A DNA stretch of 64,000 nt, taken from Pseudomonas frederiksbergensis (GTDB taxonomy: Bacteria > Pseudomonadota > Gammaproteobacteria > Pseudomonadales > Pseudomonadaceae). Under the pieces are notes generated by a model. That model made no database searches. It was not told where the DNA came from and was given only the letters and a program-made list of their open reading frames with translations. The position numbers and the translations under genes are program-made. How positions within the stretch are numbered: the first letter of the stretch is position 1; each line of letters opens with the position of its first letter. Shown here in pieces: positions 47,339 through 60,390 of this stretch. Location of the stretch: the NCBI RefSeq assembly GCF_017114915.1, contig NZ_JAAUOE010000013.1:62001-126000 (forward strand). Reading direction: 5' to 3'.

Positions 47339-48509
47339 AAAGTTTGTCAGCCACCTGCGGCGCCTGAGGCAACGCCGCCCCTTTAGGCCAGAGCATCCAG
47401 ATCTGCCCCTGCTGTTTCATGTCGCCGGCCAGTTGCCCGGCCGCATCGCCCGTGCCCCAGAACAGGTCCGCGCGGACCTCACCGGCAATCGCGCCGCCGG
47501 TATCCTGAGCCGCCACCGGACGCACCAGCGCGCTGCCGTCCGGTCGCGTGGTCGATAACCACAACAGACTGCCGAGCGGAATCACCTGGCGGTCCACGGC
47601 CGCGCTATAACCGGCGGTCAATGGCACATTCAGCGAGCCGCGAGGCCCTTCGTTGCTGTCCGGGTTGCGATTGAAGAACACATAGCTGGGATTGCTGCCG
47701 AGCAGTTCGGGAATGCGCGTCGGATTGGCCTTGGCCCAGTTATCGATGGCGGCCATGGTCACCTCTTCTTTCTTCAGCTCTCCCTGTTCCACCAGCCAGC
47801 GGCCGATGGGGCGATAGGGGTGGCCGTTCTGATCGGCATAACCGATGCGCAGTTGGCGGCCGTCATCGAGCTGGATGCGCCCCGAACCCTGGATCTGCAG
47901 AAATTGCAGGTTCATCGGGTCGGTCAGCCAGGCAATCACCGGCGCTTTCACGCCTTTGGTTTCAATGGTTGCCGCATCGTCATAAGGCTTGAGCACGCGA
48001 CCTTCGAGTCGTCCGCGCAGGCGTTTGCCTTTGAGTTCCGGGTAGATACTGTCCAGCGAGACGATGATCATGTCCTCGGGCACGCCGTATACCGGGATGT
48101 TGGCTTGCTCGGTCTGGGTCAGGCTGCCGGGATAGACCGGTTCGTAATAGCCGGTGATCAACCCGTTGGGGTTGTCATTGGCCGCACGCAGTCCATAAAC
48201 GTCGAGGTTCTGTTTAAGGAAGCCGCGGATGTCGCTGGCGGTCGACGGCACCTTGGCGGAAGCCGCGCAGGTCGCGCCCCAAACCGGGTCAGCCTTGAGT
48301 CGGGTGCAGGCGCTGCGCCACGAGCCGAAGCCGGCAACGAGGTCGTTGTCGGACACCGCCGGAAGCGCTTCCCAAGTGGCGCTGGAATAAGTCGCCAGTG
48401 CGTGGGTTTTCGGTTTGCTGCTGTCGCCACCGGTGCAGCCCGCAAGCACGGCCACCATCGGAAGGGTCCAGGCCAGGTTGTGACGCCATGCCTTGAAACG
48501 GCTGTTCAT
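47337..48509 (-). CDS. mltA: Membrane-bound lytic murein transglycosylase A
   Basis: A 390-residue lipoprotein (lipobox LAGC, Cys about 24) with an MltA barrel (GLITGYYEPVYPGSLTQTEQ, YAIxPY-like DMIIVSLDSIYPELKG) and C-terminal 3D domain with catalytic Asp in AQDTGGAIAGEVRADLFWG. It cuts the MurNAc-GlcNAc bond to give anhydro-muropeptides in the periplasm, anchored to the outer membrane. The ATG at 48509 gives the lipoprotein signal; a longer upstream frame does not. Confidence 0.93.
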   Translation of the reverse strand: MNSRFKAWRHNLAWTLPMVAVLAGCTGGDSSKPKTHALATYSSATWEALPAVSDNDLVAGFGSWRSACTRLKADPVWGATCAASAKVPSTASDIRGFLKQNLDVYGLRAANDNPNGLITGYYEPVYPGSLTQTEQANIPVYGVPEDMIIVSLDSIYPELKGKRLRGRLEGRVLKPYDDAATIETKGVKAPVIAWLTDPMNLQFLQIQGSGRIQLDDGRQLRIGYADQNGHPYRPIGRWLVEQGELKKEEVTMAAIDNWAKANPTRIPELLGSNPSYVFFNRNPDSNEGPRGSLNVPLTAGYSAAVDRQVIPLGSLLWLSTTRPDGSALVRPVAAQDTGGAIAGEVRADLFWGTGDAAGQLAGDMKQQGQIWMLWPKGAALPQAPQVADKL

Positions 48510-48637
48510 GGAGTAATTCCTTTGCCGGTTGCCTGAGTGCTCCATGCGCTCAAACAACCCGTATTGATAATAGGGCTATTGGTCTTTGCCGGTGACGCGA
48601 GGATACTGGCCGCCGTTTCCAGTGACCTGAAGCCACC

Positions 48638-49087
48638 ATGACTCTTAAAAGACTTTCTGTTGTATTGCTGGCCTGTCTGACCTTGTCCGCCTGCGGCGGT
48701 GTCGACCCGAACTCGCCACTGGGTCAGCGTAAGGCGATCTTCAAACAAATGCTCAAGACCGGCGAAGACCTGGGCGGCATGTTGCGTGGACGTATTGCGT
48801 TCGATGGCCCGAAATTCGCCGACGGTGCCGTGAAGCTCGACGCGTTGTCCCGTGAGCCGTGGAAACATTTCCCGCAGGTGCGCGAAGAAGATCACACCAG
48901 CGCCAAGGACGATGTCTGGCAGAAGCAGGCACGCTTCCAGGAAATGGCCCGCACCCTTGAAAGCGCCACCGGTGAACTGGTGATCGCCAGCCAGGTTCAA
49001 CCCTACAAGGCCAGTAACCTGGGGCCGGCGGTGCAGAAAGTCGAAGACGCCTGCAGTGCGTGCCATAAAGAGTTTCGGGATCATTGA
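48638..49087 (+). CDS. Lipoprotein cytochrome c (c556/c'-like)
   Basis: A 149-residue protein with a lipoprotein signal (LACLTLSACGG, Cys about 19) and a four-helix cytochrome c'/c556 fold ending in the heme site CSACH at about residue 141. Such small cytochromes carry electrons or bind gases in the periplasm; the partner is unknown. It is divergent from mltA with 128 bases between starts. Confidence 0.85.
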   Translation: MTLKRLSVVLLACLTLSACGGVDPNSPLGQRKAIFKQMLKTGEDLGGMLRGRIAFDGPKFADGAVKLDALSREPWKHFPQVREEDHTSAKDDVWQKQARFQEMARTLESATGELVIASQVQPYKASNLGPAVQKVEDACSACHKEFRDH

Positions 49088-49096
49088 CTGAAGGGG

Positions 49097-49156
49097 GCTT
49101 GCCAGCGAATGGTCCCTCGAGACCGCTAAAAGCTTCGCTGGCAAGCCAGCTCCTAC
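49097..49156. repeat. REP-like inverted repeat
   Basis: Arms GCTTGCCAGCGAA and TTCGCTGGCAAGC pair across about 60 bases, with an extra GCTCCTA on the right side. It lies between convergent cytochrome c and DUF1090 genes and covers the DUF1090 stop. Related to the GTAGGAGCTGGCTTGCC unit at 56002-56093. Confidence 0.75.
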
Positions 49157-49548
49157 TGGTCCAGCTCGTCGAGCGCTTCCTGCAATTCCTTGCGCGATTG
49201 CGCCAGTTTGTCTTTGCGCTTGTTGATTCTCTCGGCGTCGCCTTTTTTCATCGCCTTGTCGAGATCGGCCTGACGCCTGCTGACTTCATGCTTGGCGTCG
49301 AGCACCTTGTTTTCCCGTTCCTTCTTCAAGGAGGCGTCGGTGCAATGGGCGGTGACTTCGCTCAGGGCCGTTTCCAGGCCAGCCTGTTGATCGGCGTTGC
49401 CGCGGGACTTGGCCAGTTCGATCTGGTTGATGATGCCTTGTTTCTTGGCGGCGCAGCCGGTCAGGCCCGGGGCGTCTTCGGCGGCCATCAATGGAGCGGC
49501 CATCACGCTGCACAGGGTCAACAAGGCAAGCGGTGAAAGAAGTTTCAT
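49153..49548 (-). CDS. DUF1090 family periplasmic protein (YqjC-like)
   Basis: A 131-residue protein with a signal peptide (MKLLSPLALLTLCSVMAAPLMA) followed by a short Cys-containing segment (GCAAKKQGIINQIELAKSRG, then TAHCTDASL) and a long charged coiled coil (KERENKVLDAKHEVSRRQAD). It matches DUF1090/YqjC; function unknown. The two Cys may form a disulphide. Confidence 0.82.
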   Translation of the reverse strand: MKLLSPLALLTLCSVMAAPLMAAEDAPGLTGCAAKKQGIINQIELAKSRGNADQQAGLETALSEVTAHCTDASLKKERENKVLDAKHEVSRRQADLDKAMKKGDAERINKRKDKLAQSRKELQEALDELDQ

Positions 49549-49640
49549 AAAAGCTCCAGGGTGAAAAAATCGATGTAGCGATGGGCTGTTTGAGCGCGTC
49601 GGCCCCTTTGGGTTCCCGGGCTGGCGGGCGTCGCCGGCTG

Positions 49641-51359
<1,719 letters not shown>

Positions 51360-51435
51360 TCAGTTTTCGCGTATGGGGCGCGAGAGTGTGATTCTGTGTG
51401 TTTCGAGGCGAGAAGATCAAAAGATCGTCCCCATG

Positions 51436-51469
51436 AAAAAGCCCCGCACGGCGAACCGTGCGGGGCTTT
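51436..51469. terminator. Intrinsic terminator between ligB region and metK
   Basis: A perfect stem AAAGCCCCGCACGG / CCGTGCGGGGCTTT with a short loop, flanked by an A-run on the left and TTT on the right of the stem. Read leftward it lies 18 bases after the metK stop and ends that transcript. Confidence 0.9.
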
Positions 51470-51487
51470 GGGTGCGCCGGGAAAGTC

Positions 51488-52678
<1,191 letters not shown>

Positions 52679-52696
52679 CTCGATTTTTTCCTGAAT

Positions 52697-53692
52697 TTAC
52701 CGATGGTGAGTGTCGCCAGCCGGTCGCTGAAAATGGCGGACCTGAATCTGGAAACCATTACGTAAGCCTACATAGAGGCTTTCCCCGGGAACGAGTCCCG
52801 CAGCGGTGGCCCAACGGGCCAGATCGTCCTGTTCAAACCCCAACCAGAGATCACCGCAGGCCTCCCTGGCCCAACTCTGATTGTGGCTACATAACTCTGT
52901 CACTAACAGGCTACCGCCTGGTTGCAGCAAGCCGGCCATGTGCTTGAGGGCTTCGGCCGGCGCGGCAAAATGGTGAAGCACCATGTTCAGTACAACGCAA
53001 TCGGCCTGAAGGCTTACACCGTTCAACGCGTCGGCCAATTGCAGGCTGACGTTAGCCAGCGTTTCACGTTCGCAGACCTGACGGGCCAGTTCGAGCATCG
53101 CCGGGCTGTTGTCCAGCGCCGTGACCTGCGTGAAGCGACGTGCCAGTTCCGGCAGGAAACCACCATCGCCGGGACCCACTTCAATGGCCGTGGCGCCAGG
53201 GCCGAAACCCAGCTTGTCGAGCAGGGCCACCACGCTTTCGCGGTATTGCGGCAGGCCGGCGATCAAGTCTTGCTGGGCGCGAAACTTCTCCGCGACCCGT
53301 GAGAAAAAGTCCTGGCTGGCCGCTGCCCGTTGCCCATGGACCTGACCGATCCGCGCCTGAACGTCAGGCGGCAGGGTCAGGTTGTCCACTTCTTCCAGCA
53401 GCGCGGCGTGCAGCTTGCCGCCCAGCAGGCCGGTGTGGGGCAGGGCGCGACGGTAGAAAATCGCATTGCCTTCGCGACGCGTCGCCACCAGGCCGGCCTG
53501 GGCCAATACCTTGAGGTGATGACTCATGCCGGACTGACCGATGCCGAAGATCTGCGCCAGTTCCAGGACGCCGAACGAATCGTTGGCCAGCGCGCGCAAT
53601 ACATTCAGCCGCAGAGGATCGCCGCCGGCCTTGCACAGGGCCGCCAGCTCATCGCAATCGTCATGTTGAATGGAAGGCACGCGCAAATTCAT
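52697..53692 (-). CDS. sahR: ArsR-type regulator fused to a SAM/SAH-binding methyltransferase domain (SahR-like)
   Basis: A 331-residue two-domain protein. Residues about 10-95 are an ArsR winged helix (LRVLNALAND-like NVLRALANDSFGVLELAQIF, GIGQSGMSHHLKVLAQAGLV). Residues about 140-320 are a class I methyltransferase fold (ATAIEVGPGDGGFLPELA, VVLNMVLHHFAAP). SahR repressors have this design and release DNA when SAH rises, inducing SAM-cycle genes. The position just upstream of metK and the palindrome before its start support that role. An active methyltransferase cannot be excluded. The symbol is by analogy. Confidence 0.85.
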   Translation of the reverse strand: MNLRVPSIQHDDCDELAALCKAGGDPLRLNVLRALANDSFGVLELAQIFGIGQSGMSHHLKVLAQAGLVATRREGNAIFYRRALPHTGLLGGKLHAALLEEVDNLTLPPDVQARIGQVHGQRAAASQDFFSRVAEKFRAQQDLIAGLPQYRESVVALLDKLGFGPGATAIEVGPGDGGFLPELARRFTQVTALDNSPAMLELARQVCERETLANVSLQLADALNGVSLQADCVVLNMVLHHFAAPAEALKHMAGLLQPGGSLLVTELCSHNQSWAREACGDLWLGFEQDDLARWATAAGLVPGESLYVGLRNGFQIQVRHFQRPAGDTHHR

Positions 53693-53732
53693 AAGGGCAG
53701 CAGTCTAGTGACGCTCGGAAATCACCGCAAGG

Positions 53733-53758
53733 GCAATATCAAAAAGTTTTGATATTGC
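53733..53758. promoter_or_regulatory. Palindromic operator in the sahR-tkt gap
   Basis: Two perfect 12-base arms, GCAATATCAAAA and TTTTGATATTGC, with AG between them. It is centred about 53 bases upstream of the sahR start, so it likely lies in the promoter of sahR-metK. The symmetry and AT-rich core fit an ArsR-family dimer site. It is 208 bases from the tkt start, so control of tkt is less likely. No second copy was noticed near ahcY or metF. Confidence 0.75.
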
Positions 53759-53965
53759 TCGATAGATGGCACTTCTTGACGTTAGTTTCAGTCAGTGAAC
53801 GAACAGCGGAAAGGTTTCATCAGCCGAATACGTCGTTATCCATTGGAAAAACGCCTTCAGATGACTATCTGTCATTGCCCCGAGGCGGGTCGGTGAGGGA
53901 AAATGCTCGCCTTTTTTCCGTTTCGTTTTATTCACTCTCGATTCAATATCCGCAGGAGATCAGCG

Positions 53966-55963
53966 ATGCCCAGCCGTCGTGAGCGCGCCAACGCCATTCG
54001 TGCCCTCAGCATGGATGCCGTGCAAAAAGCCAACAGCGGCCATCCCGGTGCCCCTATGGGTATGGCGGATATCGCCGAAGTACTTTGGCGTGACTACCTC
54101 AAGCACAACCCGAGCAATCCATCGTTCGCCGACCGTGACCGCTTCGTGCTGTCCAACGGTCACGGCTCGATGTTGATCTACTCGCTGCTGCACCTGACCG
54201 GCTACGACCTGTCGATCGATGACCTGAAAAACTTCCGCCAGCTGCACAGCCGCACCCCGGGTCACCCGGAATACGGCTACACCCCGGGCGTCGAGACCAC
54301 CACCGGTCCACTGGGCCAGGGCCTGGCCAACGCCGTGGGGTTCGCCCTGGCGGAAAAAGTCCTGGCGGCGCAGTTCAACCGTCCCGGCCATAACATCGTC
54401 GATCACCACACCTATGTGTTCCTGGGTGATGGCTGCATGATGGAAGGCATCTCCCACGAAGTCAGTTCCCTGGCCGGTACATTGGGCCTGGGCAAGCTGA
54501 TCGCCTTCTACGATGACAACGGCATCTCCATCGACGGCGAAGTCGAAGGCTGGTTCACCGACGACACGCCCAAGCGCTTCGAATCCTACAACTGGCAAGT
54601 GATCCGCAACGTCGACGGTCACGACCCGGAAGAGATCAAGATCGCTATCGAAACCGCGCGCAAAAGTGAGCGACCGACGCTGATCTGCTGCAAGACCACC
54701 ATCGGCTTCGGTTCGCCGAACAAGCAAGGCAAGGAAGACTGCCACGGTGCCCCGTTGGGTGACGCGGAAATCGCCCTGACCCGTGAAGCACTGAAGTGGA
54801 ACCACGGCCCGTTCGAAATCCCGGCCAACATTTACGCCGAGTGGGACGCCAAGGAAGCCGGTCGCGCCGCCGAAGCCGAGTGGGACCAGCGTTTCGCGGC
54901 TTACTCTGCTGAATTCCCTGAGCTGGCCAACGAACTGGTTCGTCGTCTGAGCGGTGACCTGCCAGCCGATTTCGCCGAGAAGGCCCAGGCCTACATCGCT
55001 GAAGTCGCGGCCAAGGGCGAATCCATCGCCAGCCGTAAAGCCAGCCAGAACGCCCTGAACGCCTTCGGCCCGCTGCTGCCGGAACTGCTTGGCGGTTCGG
55101 CTGATCTGGCCGGTTCCAACCTGACCCTGTGGAAAGGTTGCAAAGGCGTCACCGCCGAAGACGCCAGCGGCAACTACATGTACTACGGCGTTCGCGAGTT
55201 CGGCATGAGCGCGATCATGAACGGCGTGGCCCTGCACGGCGGCCTGGTGCCTTACGGCGCGACTTTCCTGATGTTCATGGAATACGCCCGCAACGCGGTG
55301 CGCATGTCGGCGTTGATGAAGAAGCGCATCGTCTATGTGTTCACCCACGACTCCATCGGTCTGGGCGAAGACGGCCCGACTCACCAGCCGATCGAGCAAC
55401 TGGCCAGCTTGCGCTGCACACCGAACCTCGACACCTGGCGCCCGGCCGATGCCGTTGAATCGGCGGTGGCCTGGAAGTTCGCCCTGGAGCGTGACGACGG
55501 TCCTTCGGCACTGATCTTCTCCCGCCAGAACCTGCAGCACCAAACCCGCAATGCGATCCAGATCGAAGAGATCGCCCGTGGCGGTTATGTGTTGAAGGAC
55601 TGCGCAGGCGAGCCTGAGCTGATCCTGATCGCCACCGGTTCGGAAGTCGGCCTGGCCGTTCAAGCCTTCGACAAACTGACCGAGCAAGGCCGCAAGGTGC
55701 GCGTGGTGTCGATGCCATGCACCAGCGTCTTCGAAGCCCAGGATGCTGGCTACAAGCAATCGGTTCTGCCGTTGCAGGTCAGCGCCCGTATCGCCATCGA
55801 AGCCGCCCACGCCGACTACTGGTACAAGTACGTGGGCCTGGAAGGCCGCGTGATCGGCATGACCACCTACGGCGAGTCGGCGCCTGCGCCAGCCTTGTTC
55901 GAAGAGTTCGGCTTCACCCTGGAAAACATCCTGGGTCAGGCTGAAGAGCTGCTGGAAGACTAA
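53966..55963 (+). CDS. tkt: Transketolase
   Basis: A 665-residue thiamine diphosphate enzyme of the pentose phosphate pathway. Seen are [15 protein letters not shown], the ThDP motif [13 protein letters not shown] to [26 protein letters not shown] and the C-terminal domain. The ATG at 53966 has AGGAG 8 bases upstream. It feeds erythrose-4-phosphate and glyceraldehyde-3-phosphate to the epd and pgk products encoded next. Confidence 0.96.
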   Translation: MPSRRERANAIRALSMDAVQKANSGHPGAPMGMADIAEVLWRDYLKHNPSNPSFADRDRFVLSNGHGSMLIYSLLHLTGYDLSIDDLKNFRQLHSRTPGHPEYGYTPGVETTTGPLGQGLANAVGFALAEKVLAAQFNRPGHNIVDHHTYVFLGDGCMMEGISHEVSSLAGTLGLGKLIAFYDDNGISIDGEVEGWFTDDTPKRFESYNWQVIRNVDGHDPEEIKIAIETARKSERPTLICCKTTIGFGSPNKQGKEDCHGAPLGDAEIALTREALKWNHGPFEIPANIYAEWDAKEAGRAAEAEWDQRFAAYSAEFPELANELVRRLSGDLPADFAEKAQAYIAEVAAKGESIASRKASQNALNAFGPLLPELLGGSADLAGSNLTLWKGCKGVTAEDASGNYMYYGVREFGMSAIMNGVALHGGLVPYGATFLMFMEYARNAVRMSALMKKRIVYVFTHDSIGLGEDGPTHQPIEQLASLRCTPNLDTWRPADAVESAVAWKFALERDDGPSALIFSRQNLQHQTRNAIQIEEIARGGYVLKDCAGEPELILIATGSEVGLAVQAFDKLTEQGRKVRVVSMPCTSVFEAQDAGYKQSVLPLQVSARIAIEAAHADYWYKYVGLEGRVIGMTTYGESAPAPALFEEFGFTLENILGQAEELLED

Positions 55964-56001
55964 AACACGACGCGGTGGTTTTATGGCCACCGCGGTCCCT
56001 G

Positions 56002-56093
56002 TGTAGGAGCTGGCTTGCCAGCGAAGGCGTCATCAGTTCCAACATAAATGTTGCCTGAACGGAAATCTTCGCTGGCAAGCCGGCTCCTACAGG
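56002..56093. repeat. REPIN-type inverted repeat
   Basis: Arms TGTAGGAGCTGGCTTGCCAG and CTGGCAAGCCGGCTCCTACA enclose about 50 bases between tkt and epd. Being in the same-direction gap, it may weaken read-through from tkt. Confidence 0.85.
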
Positions 56094-56144
56094 GGGTGTG
56101 TTGTACATAAGCATTTCGTCCGGCTGCGTATTATCGAGAACCCC

Positions 56145-57212
56145 ATGCCTCAACCGCGTCCTTACAAAGTTGCACTCAACGGCTACGGCCGAATTGGTCG
56201 TTGCGTCTTGCGTGCGTTGTTTGAGCGAGGCGATAAGGCCGGGTTTGAAATTGTGGCGATCAACGATTTGGCCGACATGGCCAGCATCGAATACCTGACA
56301 CGCTTCGACTCCACTCACGGGCGGTTTCCCGGCGAAGTGAAGGTCGAGGGCGATTGTCTGCATATTAATGGCGACTGCGTGAAGGTCCTGCGCAGTGCCA
56401 CCCCCGAAGGCATCGATTGGGCGTCCCTGGGCGTCGATCTGGTGCTCGAGTGCTCCGGCGCTTATCACACCCGTCAGGATGGCCAGCGTTTTCTCGACGC
56501 CGGTGCACCACGGGTGCTGTTTTCCCAGCCGATGGCCAGCGAGACGGATGTCGACGCCACCATCGTCTACGGTGTGAACCAGGATTGCCTGACCGGCGAC
56601 GAGCTGCTGGTGTCCAACGCGTCCTGCACCACCAACTGCGGCGTGCCGCTGTTGCGCCTGCTGGATCAGGCCATTGGTCTGGAATACGTATCGATCACCA
56701 CCATCCACTCGGCGATGAACGATCAGCCGGTGATCGACGCCTATCACCATGAAGACCTGCGCCGCACCCGTTCGGCGTTCCAGTCGGTGATTCCGGTGTC
56801 CACTGGTCTGGCGCGAGGCATTGAACGCCTGCTGCCGGAACTTGCCGGGCGAATTCAGGCCAAAGCCGTGCGGGTGCCGACGGTTAACGTGTCCTGCCTC
56901 GACATTACGATGCAGACCGTAAGCGATACCGACGCCACCGAGGTCAACCGGATTCTGCGCGAGGCCGCCACCCATGGCCCGCTCAAAGGCCTTCTGGCTT
57001 ACACCGAGTTGCCTCACGCCAGTTGTGATTTCAACCATGACCCACATTCGGCCATCGTCGATGCCAGTCAGACCCGCGTTTCCGGCCCTCGGCTGGTGAA
57101 CATCCTGGCCTGGTTCGACAACGAATGGGGTTTTGCCAATCGAATGCTGGACGTTGCAGAGCACTATTTACAAGCAGCTGCTACTCCACAATCTGTCTTT
57201 CAAAAACAGTAA
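56145..57212 (+). CDS. epd: D-erythrose-4-phosphate dehydrogenase
   Basis: A 355-residue GAPDH-family enzyme oxidising erythrose-4-phosphate to 4-phosphoerythronate for vitamin B6 synthesis. N-terminal [18 protein letters not shown], catalytic Cys161 in [14 protein letters not shown] and C-terminal [15 protein letters not shown]. Position before pgk, as in E. coli epd-pgk-fba, supports Epd rather than glycolytic GAPDH. pgk starts 18 bases after its stop. Confidence 0.92.
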   Translation: MPQPRPYKVALNGYGRIGRCVLRALFERGDKAGFEIVAINDLADMASIEYLTRFDSTHGRFPGEVKVEGDCLHINGDCVKVLRSATPEGIDWASLGVDLVLECSGAYHTRQDGQRFLDAGAPRVLFSQPMASETDVDATIVYGVNQDCLTGDELLVSNASCTTNCGVPLLRLLDQAIGLEYVSITTIHSAMNDQPVIDAYHHEDLRRTRSAFQSVIPVSTGLARGIERLLPELAGRIQAKAVRVPTVNVSCLDITMQTVSDTDATEVNRILREAATHGPLKGLLAYTELPHASCDFNHDPHSAIVDASQTRVSGPRLVNILAWFDNEWGFANRMLDVAEHYLQAAATPQSVFQKQ

Positions 57213-57229
57213 CCCAGGAATTGCGACCC

Positions 57230-58393
57230 ATGACCGTGTTGAAGATGACCGACCTCGATCTGCAAGGTAAGCGCGTACTGATCCGCGAAGACCTCAACGT
57301 CCCAGTCAAGGACGGTGTTGTCACCAGCGATGCGCGAATCCTGGCTTCGCTGCCGACCATCAAGCTGGCCCTGGAAAAAGGCGCGGCCGTGATGGTCTGC
57401 TCGCACCTTGGCCGTCCGACCGAAGGCGAGTTCTCGGCCGAGAACAGCCTTGCGCCGGTGGCTGACTACCTGAGCAAGGCGCTGGGCCGCGAAGTGCCGC
57501 TGGTGTCCGATTACCTGGGCGGCGTCGACGTGAAAGCCGGCGACATCGTTTTGTTCGAAAACGTGCGCTTCAACAAGGGCGAGAAAAAGAATGCCGACGA
57601 ACTGGCCCAGCAATACGCCGCCCTGTGCGACGTGTTCGTGATGGACGCCTTCGGCACCGCTCACCGCGCCGAGGGCTCAACCCACGGCGTGGCCAAGTTC
57701 GCCAAAGTTGCCGCCGCTGGCCCGCTGCTGGCCGCCGAACTGGACGCACTGGGCAAGGCCCTGGGCGCTCCGGCCCAGCCAATGGCCGCCATTGTTGCCG
57801 GCTCCAAAGTGTCGACCAAACTCGACGTGCTCAACAGCCTGAGCCAGATCTGCGACCAGTTGATCGTCGGTGGTGGCATCGCCAACACCTTCCTGGCCGC
57901 GGCTGGTCACCCGGTGGGCAAGTCCCTGTACGAACCGGACCTGCTGGACACCGCCCGTGAAATCGCCGCCAAAGTCAGCGTGCCACTGCCAGTGGACGTA
58001 GTGGTCGCCAAGGAATTCGCTGAAAGCGCGACCGCGACCGTCAAGCTGATCGCCGACGTGGCCGCCGACGACATGATCCTGGACATCGGCCCACAGACCG
58101 CGGCGAATTTCGCCGAGCTGCTGAAGTCGTCCAAGACCATCCTGTGGAACGGCCCGGTGGGCGTGTTTGAATTCGACCAGTTCGGCAACGGCACCAAAGT
58201 GCTGGCCCAGGCCATCGCTGAAAGCTCGGCGTTCTCCATCGCCGGCGGCGGTGACACCTTGGCGGCCATCGACAAATATGGCGTTGCCGATCAAATCTCC
58301 TACATTTCTACCGGCGGCGGCGCGTTCCTCGAATTCGTCGAAGGCAAAGTGCTGCCGGCCGTTGAAGTCCTGGAAAGCCGGGCCAAGGCCTGA
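57230..58393 (+). CDS. pgk: Phosphoglycerate kinase
   Basis: A 387-residue glycolytic enzyme transferring phosphate between 1,3-bisphosphoglycerate and ADP. Seen are [37 protein letters not shown] [13 protein letters not shown], and the C-terminal [16 protein letters not shown]. The ATG at 57230 is preferred; longer upstream frames overlap epd and are not family-like. Confidence 0.97.
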   Translation: MTVLKMTDLDLQGKRVLIREDLNVPVKDGVVTSDARILASLPTIKLALEKGAAVMVCSHLGRPTEGEFSAENSLAPVADYLSKALGREVPLVSDYLGGVDVKAGDIVLFENVRFNKGEKKNADELAQQYAALCDVFVMDAFGTAHRAEGSTHGVAKFAKVAAAGPLLAAELDALGKALGAPAQPMAAIVAGSKVSTKLDVLNSLSQICDQLIVGGGIANTFLAAAGHPVGKSLYEPDLLDTAREIAAKVSVPLPVDVVVAKEFAESATATVKLIADVAADDMILDIGPQTAANFAELLKSSKTILWNGPVGVFEFDQFGNGTKVLAQAIAESSAFSIAGGGDTLAAIDKYGVADQISYISTGGGAFLEFVEGKVLPAVEVLESRAKA

Positions 58394-58427
58394 GGTCGCC
58401 CATTTGACCAGGCAAAGGAGTGTTCGG

Positions 58428-58649
58428 ATGGTCAGGACATTAATGCTGTTGATCGCTGCGGGTATGCTGGCGGCTTGCGGGAGCAACCCGAAAGCCACGC
58501 CGGAACCCGCGCTATCCGCGTCGGATAAAGGCTGCTACCAGGCTGACTGGCAAGCGGAAACCAATCCGGTGATCAACAAGCGGTCCGGGCCCGATGGCCT
58601 GGACAAATACGAGACACAGACCCCGGCCAAGGAACATGGCTGCCCTTGA
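58428..58649 (+). CDS. Small lipoprotein of unknown function
   Basis: A 73-residue protein with a lipoprotein signal (MVRTLMLLIAAGMLAACG, Cys17) and a short polar remainder with one Cys near the start (GCYQADWQ) and one near the end (HGCP). The ATG at 58428 has AAAGGAG upstream, 34 bases after pgk, so it is likely part of that operon. The longer open frame before it overlaps pgk and is not real. A small gene in this place also occurs in PAO1, from memory. Confidence 0.75.
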   Translation: MVRTLMLLIAAGMLAACGSNPKATPEPALSASDKGCYQADWQAETNPVINKRSGPDGLDKYETQTPAKEHGCP

Positions 58650-58705
58650 CGGGTCAGACTCTTTACTCAAGGCCGGCGGCGTGCGCCGTCAGTCGAGGAA
58701 CACGG

Positions 58706-59038
58706 ATGAAACGCTTGATCGCCGTTGCGGCACTGGCATTGCTGGCAGGTTGCGCCAATTTGAACCTGTTCAACACTGCCGAGCCAGCGGACAACTGGAC
58801 CACCTGGACTTGCGACAGCCAGGCCAAAGTGCTCTGGCGCTACACTGACGTCAACCGCAAGGAAGTCGACGTTCGCCTGGGCGGTGCTGATCAGGTCTAC
58901 CGCCTGAAGCTTGAGCCGGGCGCCGAGGGTTCGCTGTACAGCAACGACATGCTGGCGTTTCACGTAAAAGGTGAGGAAGGCCTGGTGTACTGGGTCGCCA
59001 CCAATGATTTGATCGGCCGCGGTTGTAAGGCCGAATGA
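58706..59038 (+). CDS. MliC-like lipoprotein (C-type lysozyme inhibitor domain)
   Basis: A 110-residue lipoprotein (MKRLIAVAALALLAGC, Cys16) with a small beta-barrel: WTTWTCDSQAKVLWRYTDVN, VDVRLGGADQVYRLKLEPG and the C-terminal Cys in GRGCKAE. The W-x-C-D start and paired Cys match MliC/PliC lysozyme inhibitors, which protect peptidoglycan from host lysozyme. The inhibitory loop is only partly like characterised members, so function is probable, not proven. Confidence 0.75.
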   Translation: MKRLIAVAALALLAGCANLNLFNTAEPADNWTTWTCDSQAKVLWRYTDVNRKEVDVRLGGADQVYRLKLEPGAEGSLYSNDMLAFHVKGEEGLVYWVATNDLIGRGCKAE

Positions 59039-59051
59039 CTACGGCCTGACG

Positions 59052-59149
59052 CCCCCCCTGTAGGAGCCGGCTTGCCGGCGAAGAGGCCCTTAAGGCCTAT
59101 GGTGTCTACGCAGACGCCTTCGCCGGCAATCCGGCTCCTACAGGGGGGG
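59052..59149. repeat. REPIN-type inverted repeat
   Basis: Arms CCCCCTGTAGGAGCCGGCTT and CCGGCTCCTACAGGGGG, extended by GCCGGCGAAG/CTTCGCCGGC inside, lie between the MliC-like gene and fba. Same GTAGGAG family as 17263, 36222 and 56002. The 125 bases after it up to fba hold the presumed fba promoter. Confidence 0.85.
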
Positions 59150-59274
59150 TGACCGTAGAGTAGTGACCGAATCCGCAGCCCGGGCCAACCCCCGATCTGC
59201 AATAACTTGAATAGCCGCCGCCGCTACGGCAGGCTGGCACGATTAACGACCCTCAACCGGGAGAGACACACACA

Positions 59275-60339
59275 ATGGCACTTATCAGCATGCGCCAGAT
59301 GCTGGACCACGCAGCCGAGTTCGGCTACGGCGTTCCAGCCTTCAACGTCAACAACCTTGAGCAGATGCGCGCCATCATGGAAGCCGCTGACAAGACTGAC
59401 TCCCCGGTGATCGTCCAGGCTTCGGCCGGTGCTCGCAAATACGCAGGCGCCCCGTTCCTGCGTCACCTGATCCTGGCGGCCATCGAAGAATTCCCGCACA
59501 TCCCGGTGTGCATGCACCAGGACCACGGCACCAGCCCTGACGTCTGCCAGCGCTCCATCCAACTGGGCTTCAGCTCGGTCATGATGGACGGCTCCCTGGG
59601 TGAAGACGGCAAGACCCCGACCGACTACGACTACAACGTTCGCGTCACCCAACAAACCGTGGCCATGGCTCACGCCTGCGGCGTATCGGTAGAAGGCGAG
59701 CTGGGCTGCCTGGGTTCGCTGGAAACCGGCATGGCCGGTGAAGAAGACGGCATCGGCGCCGAAGGCGTTCTGGACCACAGCCAAATGCTGACCGACCCGG
59801 AAGAAGCCGCTGACTTCGTCAAGAAGACCCAGGTCGACGCCCTGGCCATCGCCATCGGCACCAGCCACGGCGCCTACAAGTTCACCAAGCCACCTACCGG
59901 CGACGTGCTGGCCATCGACCGCATCAAAGAAATCCACAAACGCATCCCGAACACCCACCTGGTGATGCACGGTTCGTCTTCGGTTCCGCAAGAGTGGCTG
60001 GCGATCATCAACCAGTACGGCGGCGACATCAAAGAAACCTACGGCGTACCGGTTGAAGAAATCGTCGAAGGCATCAAGCACGGCGTGCGCAAGGTCAACA
60101 TCGACACCGACCTGCGTTTGGCGTCCACCGGTGCGATGCGTCGCCTGATGGCCACCAACCCGAGCGAGTTCGACCCGCGTAAGTTCTTCGGCGCGACCGT
60201 GACGGCGATGCGTGATGTGTGCATCGCACGTTATGAGCAGTTTGGTACTGCCGGTAATGCTTCGAAGATCAAGCCGATCTCGTTGGAAGCGATGTTCCAG
60301 CGGTATTTGAAGGGTGAGTTGAACGCTAAGGTGAATTAA
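59275..60339 (+). CDS. fba: Class II fructose-bisphosphate aldolase
   Basis: A 354-residue zinc aldolase of the class IIB/Calvin-cycle-like subgroup. Seen are [20 protein letters not shown], the metal and catalytic [23 protein letters not shown], and NIDTDLRLA. Completes the tkt-epd-pgk-fba block for sugar phosphate interconversion. It ends at a strong terminator, after which base composition and gene content change. Confidence 0.96.
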   Translation: MALISMRQMLDHAAEFGYGVPAFNVNNLEQMRAIMEAADKTDSPVIVQASAGARKYAGAPFLRHLILAAIEEFPHIPVCMHQDHGTSPDVCQRSIQLGFSSVMMDGSLGEDGKTPTDYDYNVRVTQQTVAMAHACGVSVEGELGCLGSLETGMAGEEDGIGAEGVLDHSQMLTDPEEAADFVKKTQVDALAIAIGTSHGAYKFTKPPTGDVLAIDRIKEIHKRIPNTHLVMHGSSSVPQEWLAIINQYGGDIKETYGVPVEEIVEGIKHGVRKVNIDTDLRLASTGAMRRLMATNPSEFDPRKFFGATVTAMRDVCIARYEQFGTAGNASKIKPISLEAMFQRYLKGELNAKVN

Positions 60340-60360
60340 CCCTTAGGCGTTTAAGAAGAA

Positions 60361-60385
60361 GCCCGCAGCGATGCGGGCTTTTTTT
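60361..60385 (+). terminator. Intrinsic terminator of fba
   Basis: A perfect stem GCCCGCA/TGCGGGC with a GCGA loop (60361-60378) followed by seven T. It lies 21 bases after the fba stop. Confidence 0.93.
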
Positions 60386-60390
60386 CGCCG

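Noticed and set aside
53960..55990. Leftward open frame of 676 codons opposite tkt
   Set aside because: It mirrors the whole transketolase gene, which has all family motifs. The antisense product is low-complexity and has no ribosome site.
58167..58427. Upstream extension of the small lipoprotein reading frame
   Set aside because: It overlaps pgk in another frame; the ATG at 58428 with AAAGGAG and a perfect lipobox is the clear start.
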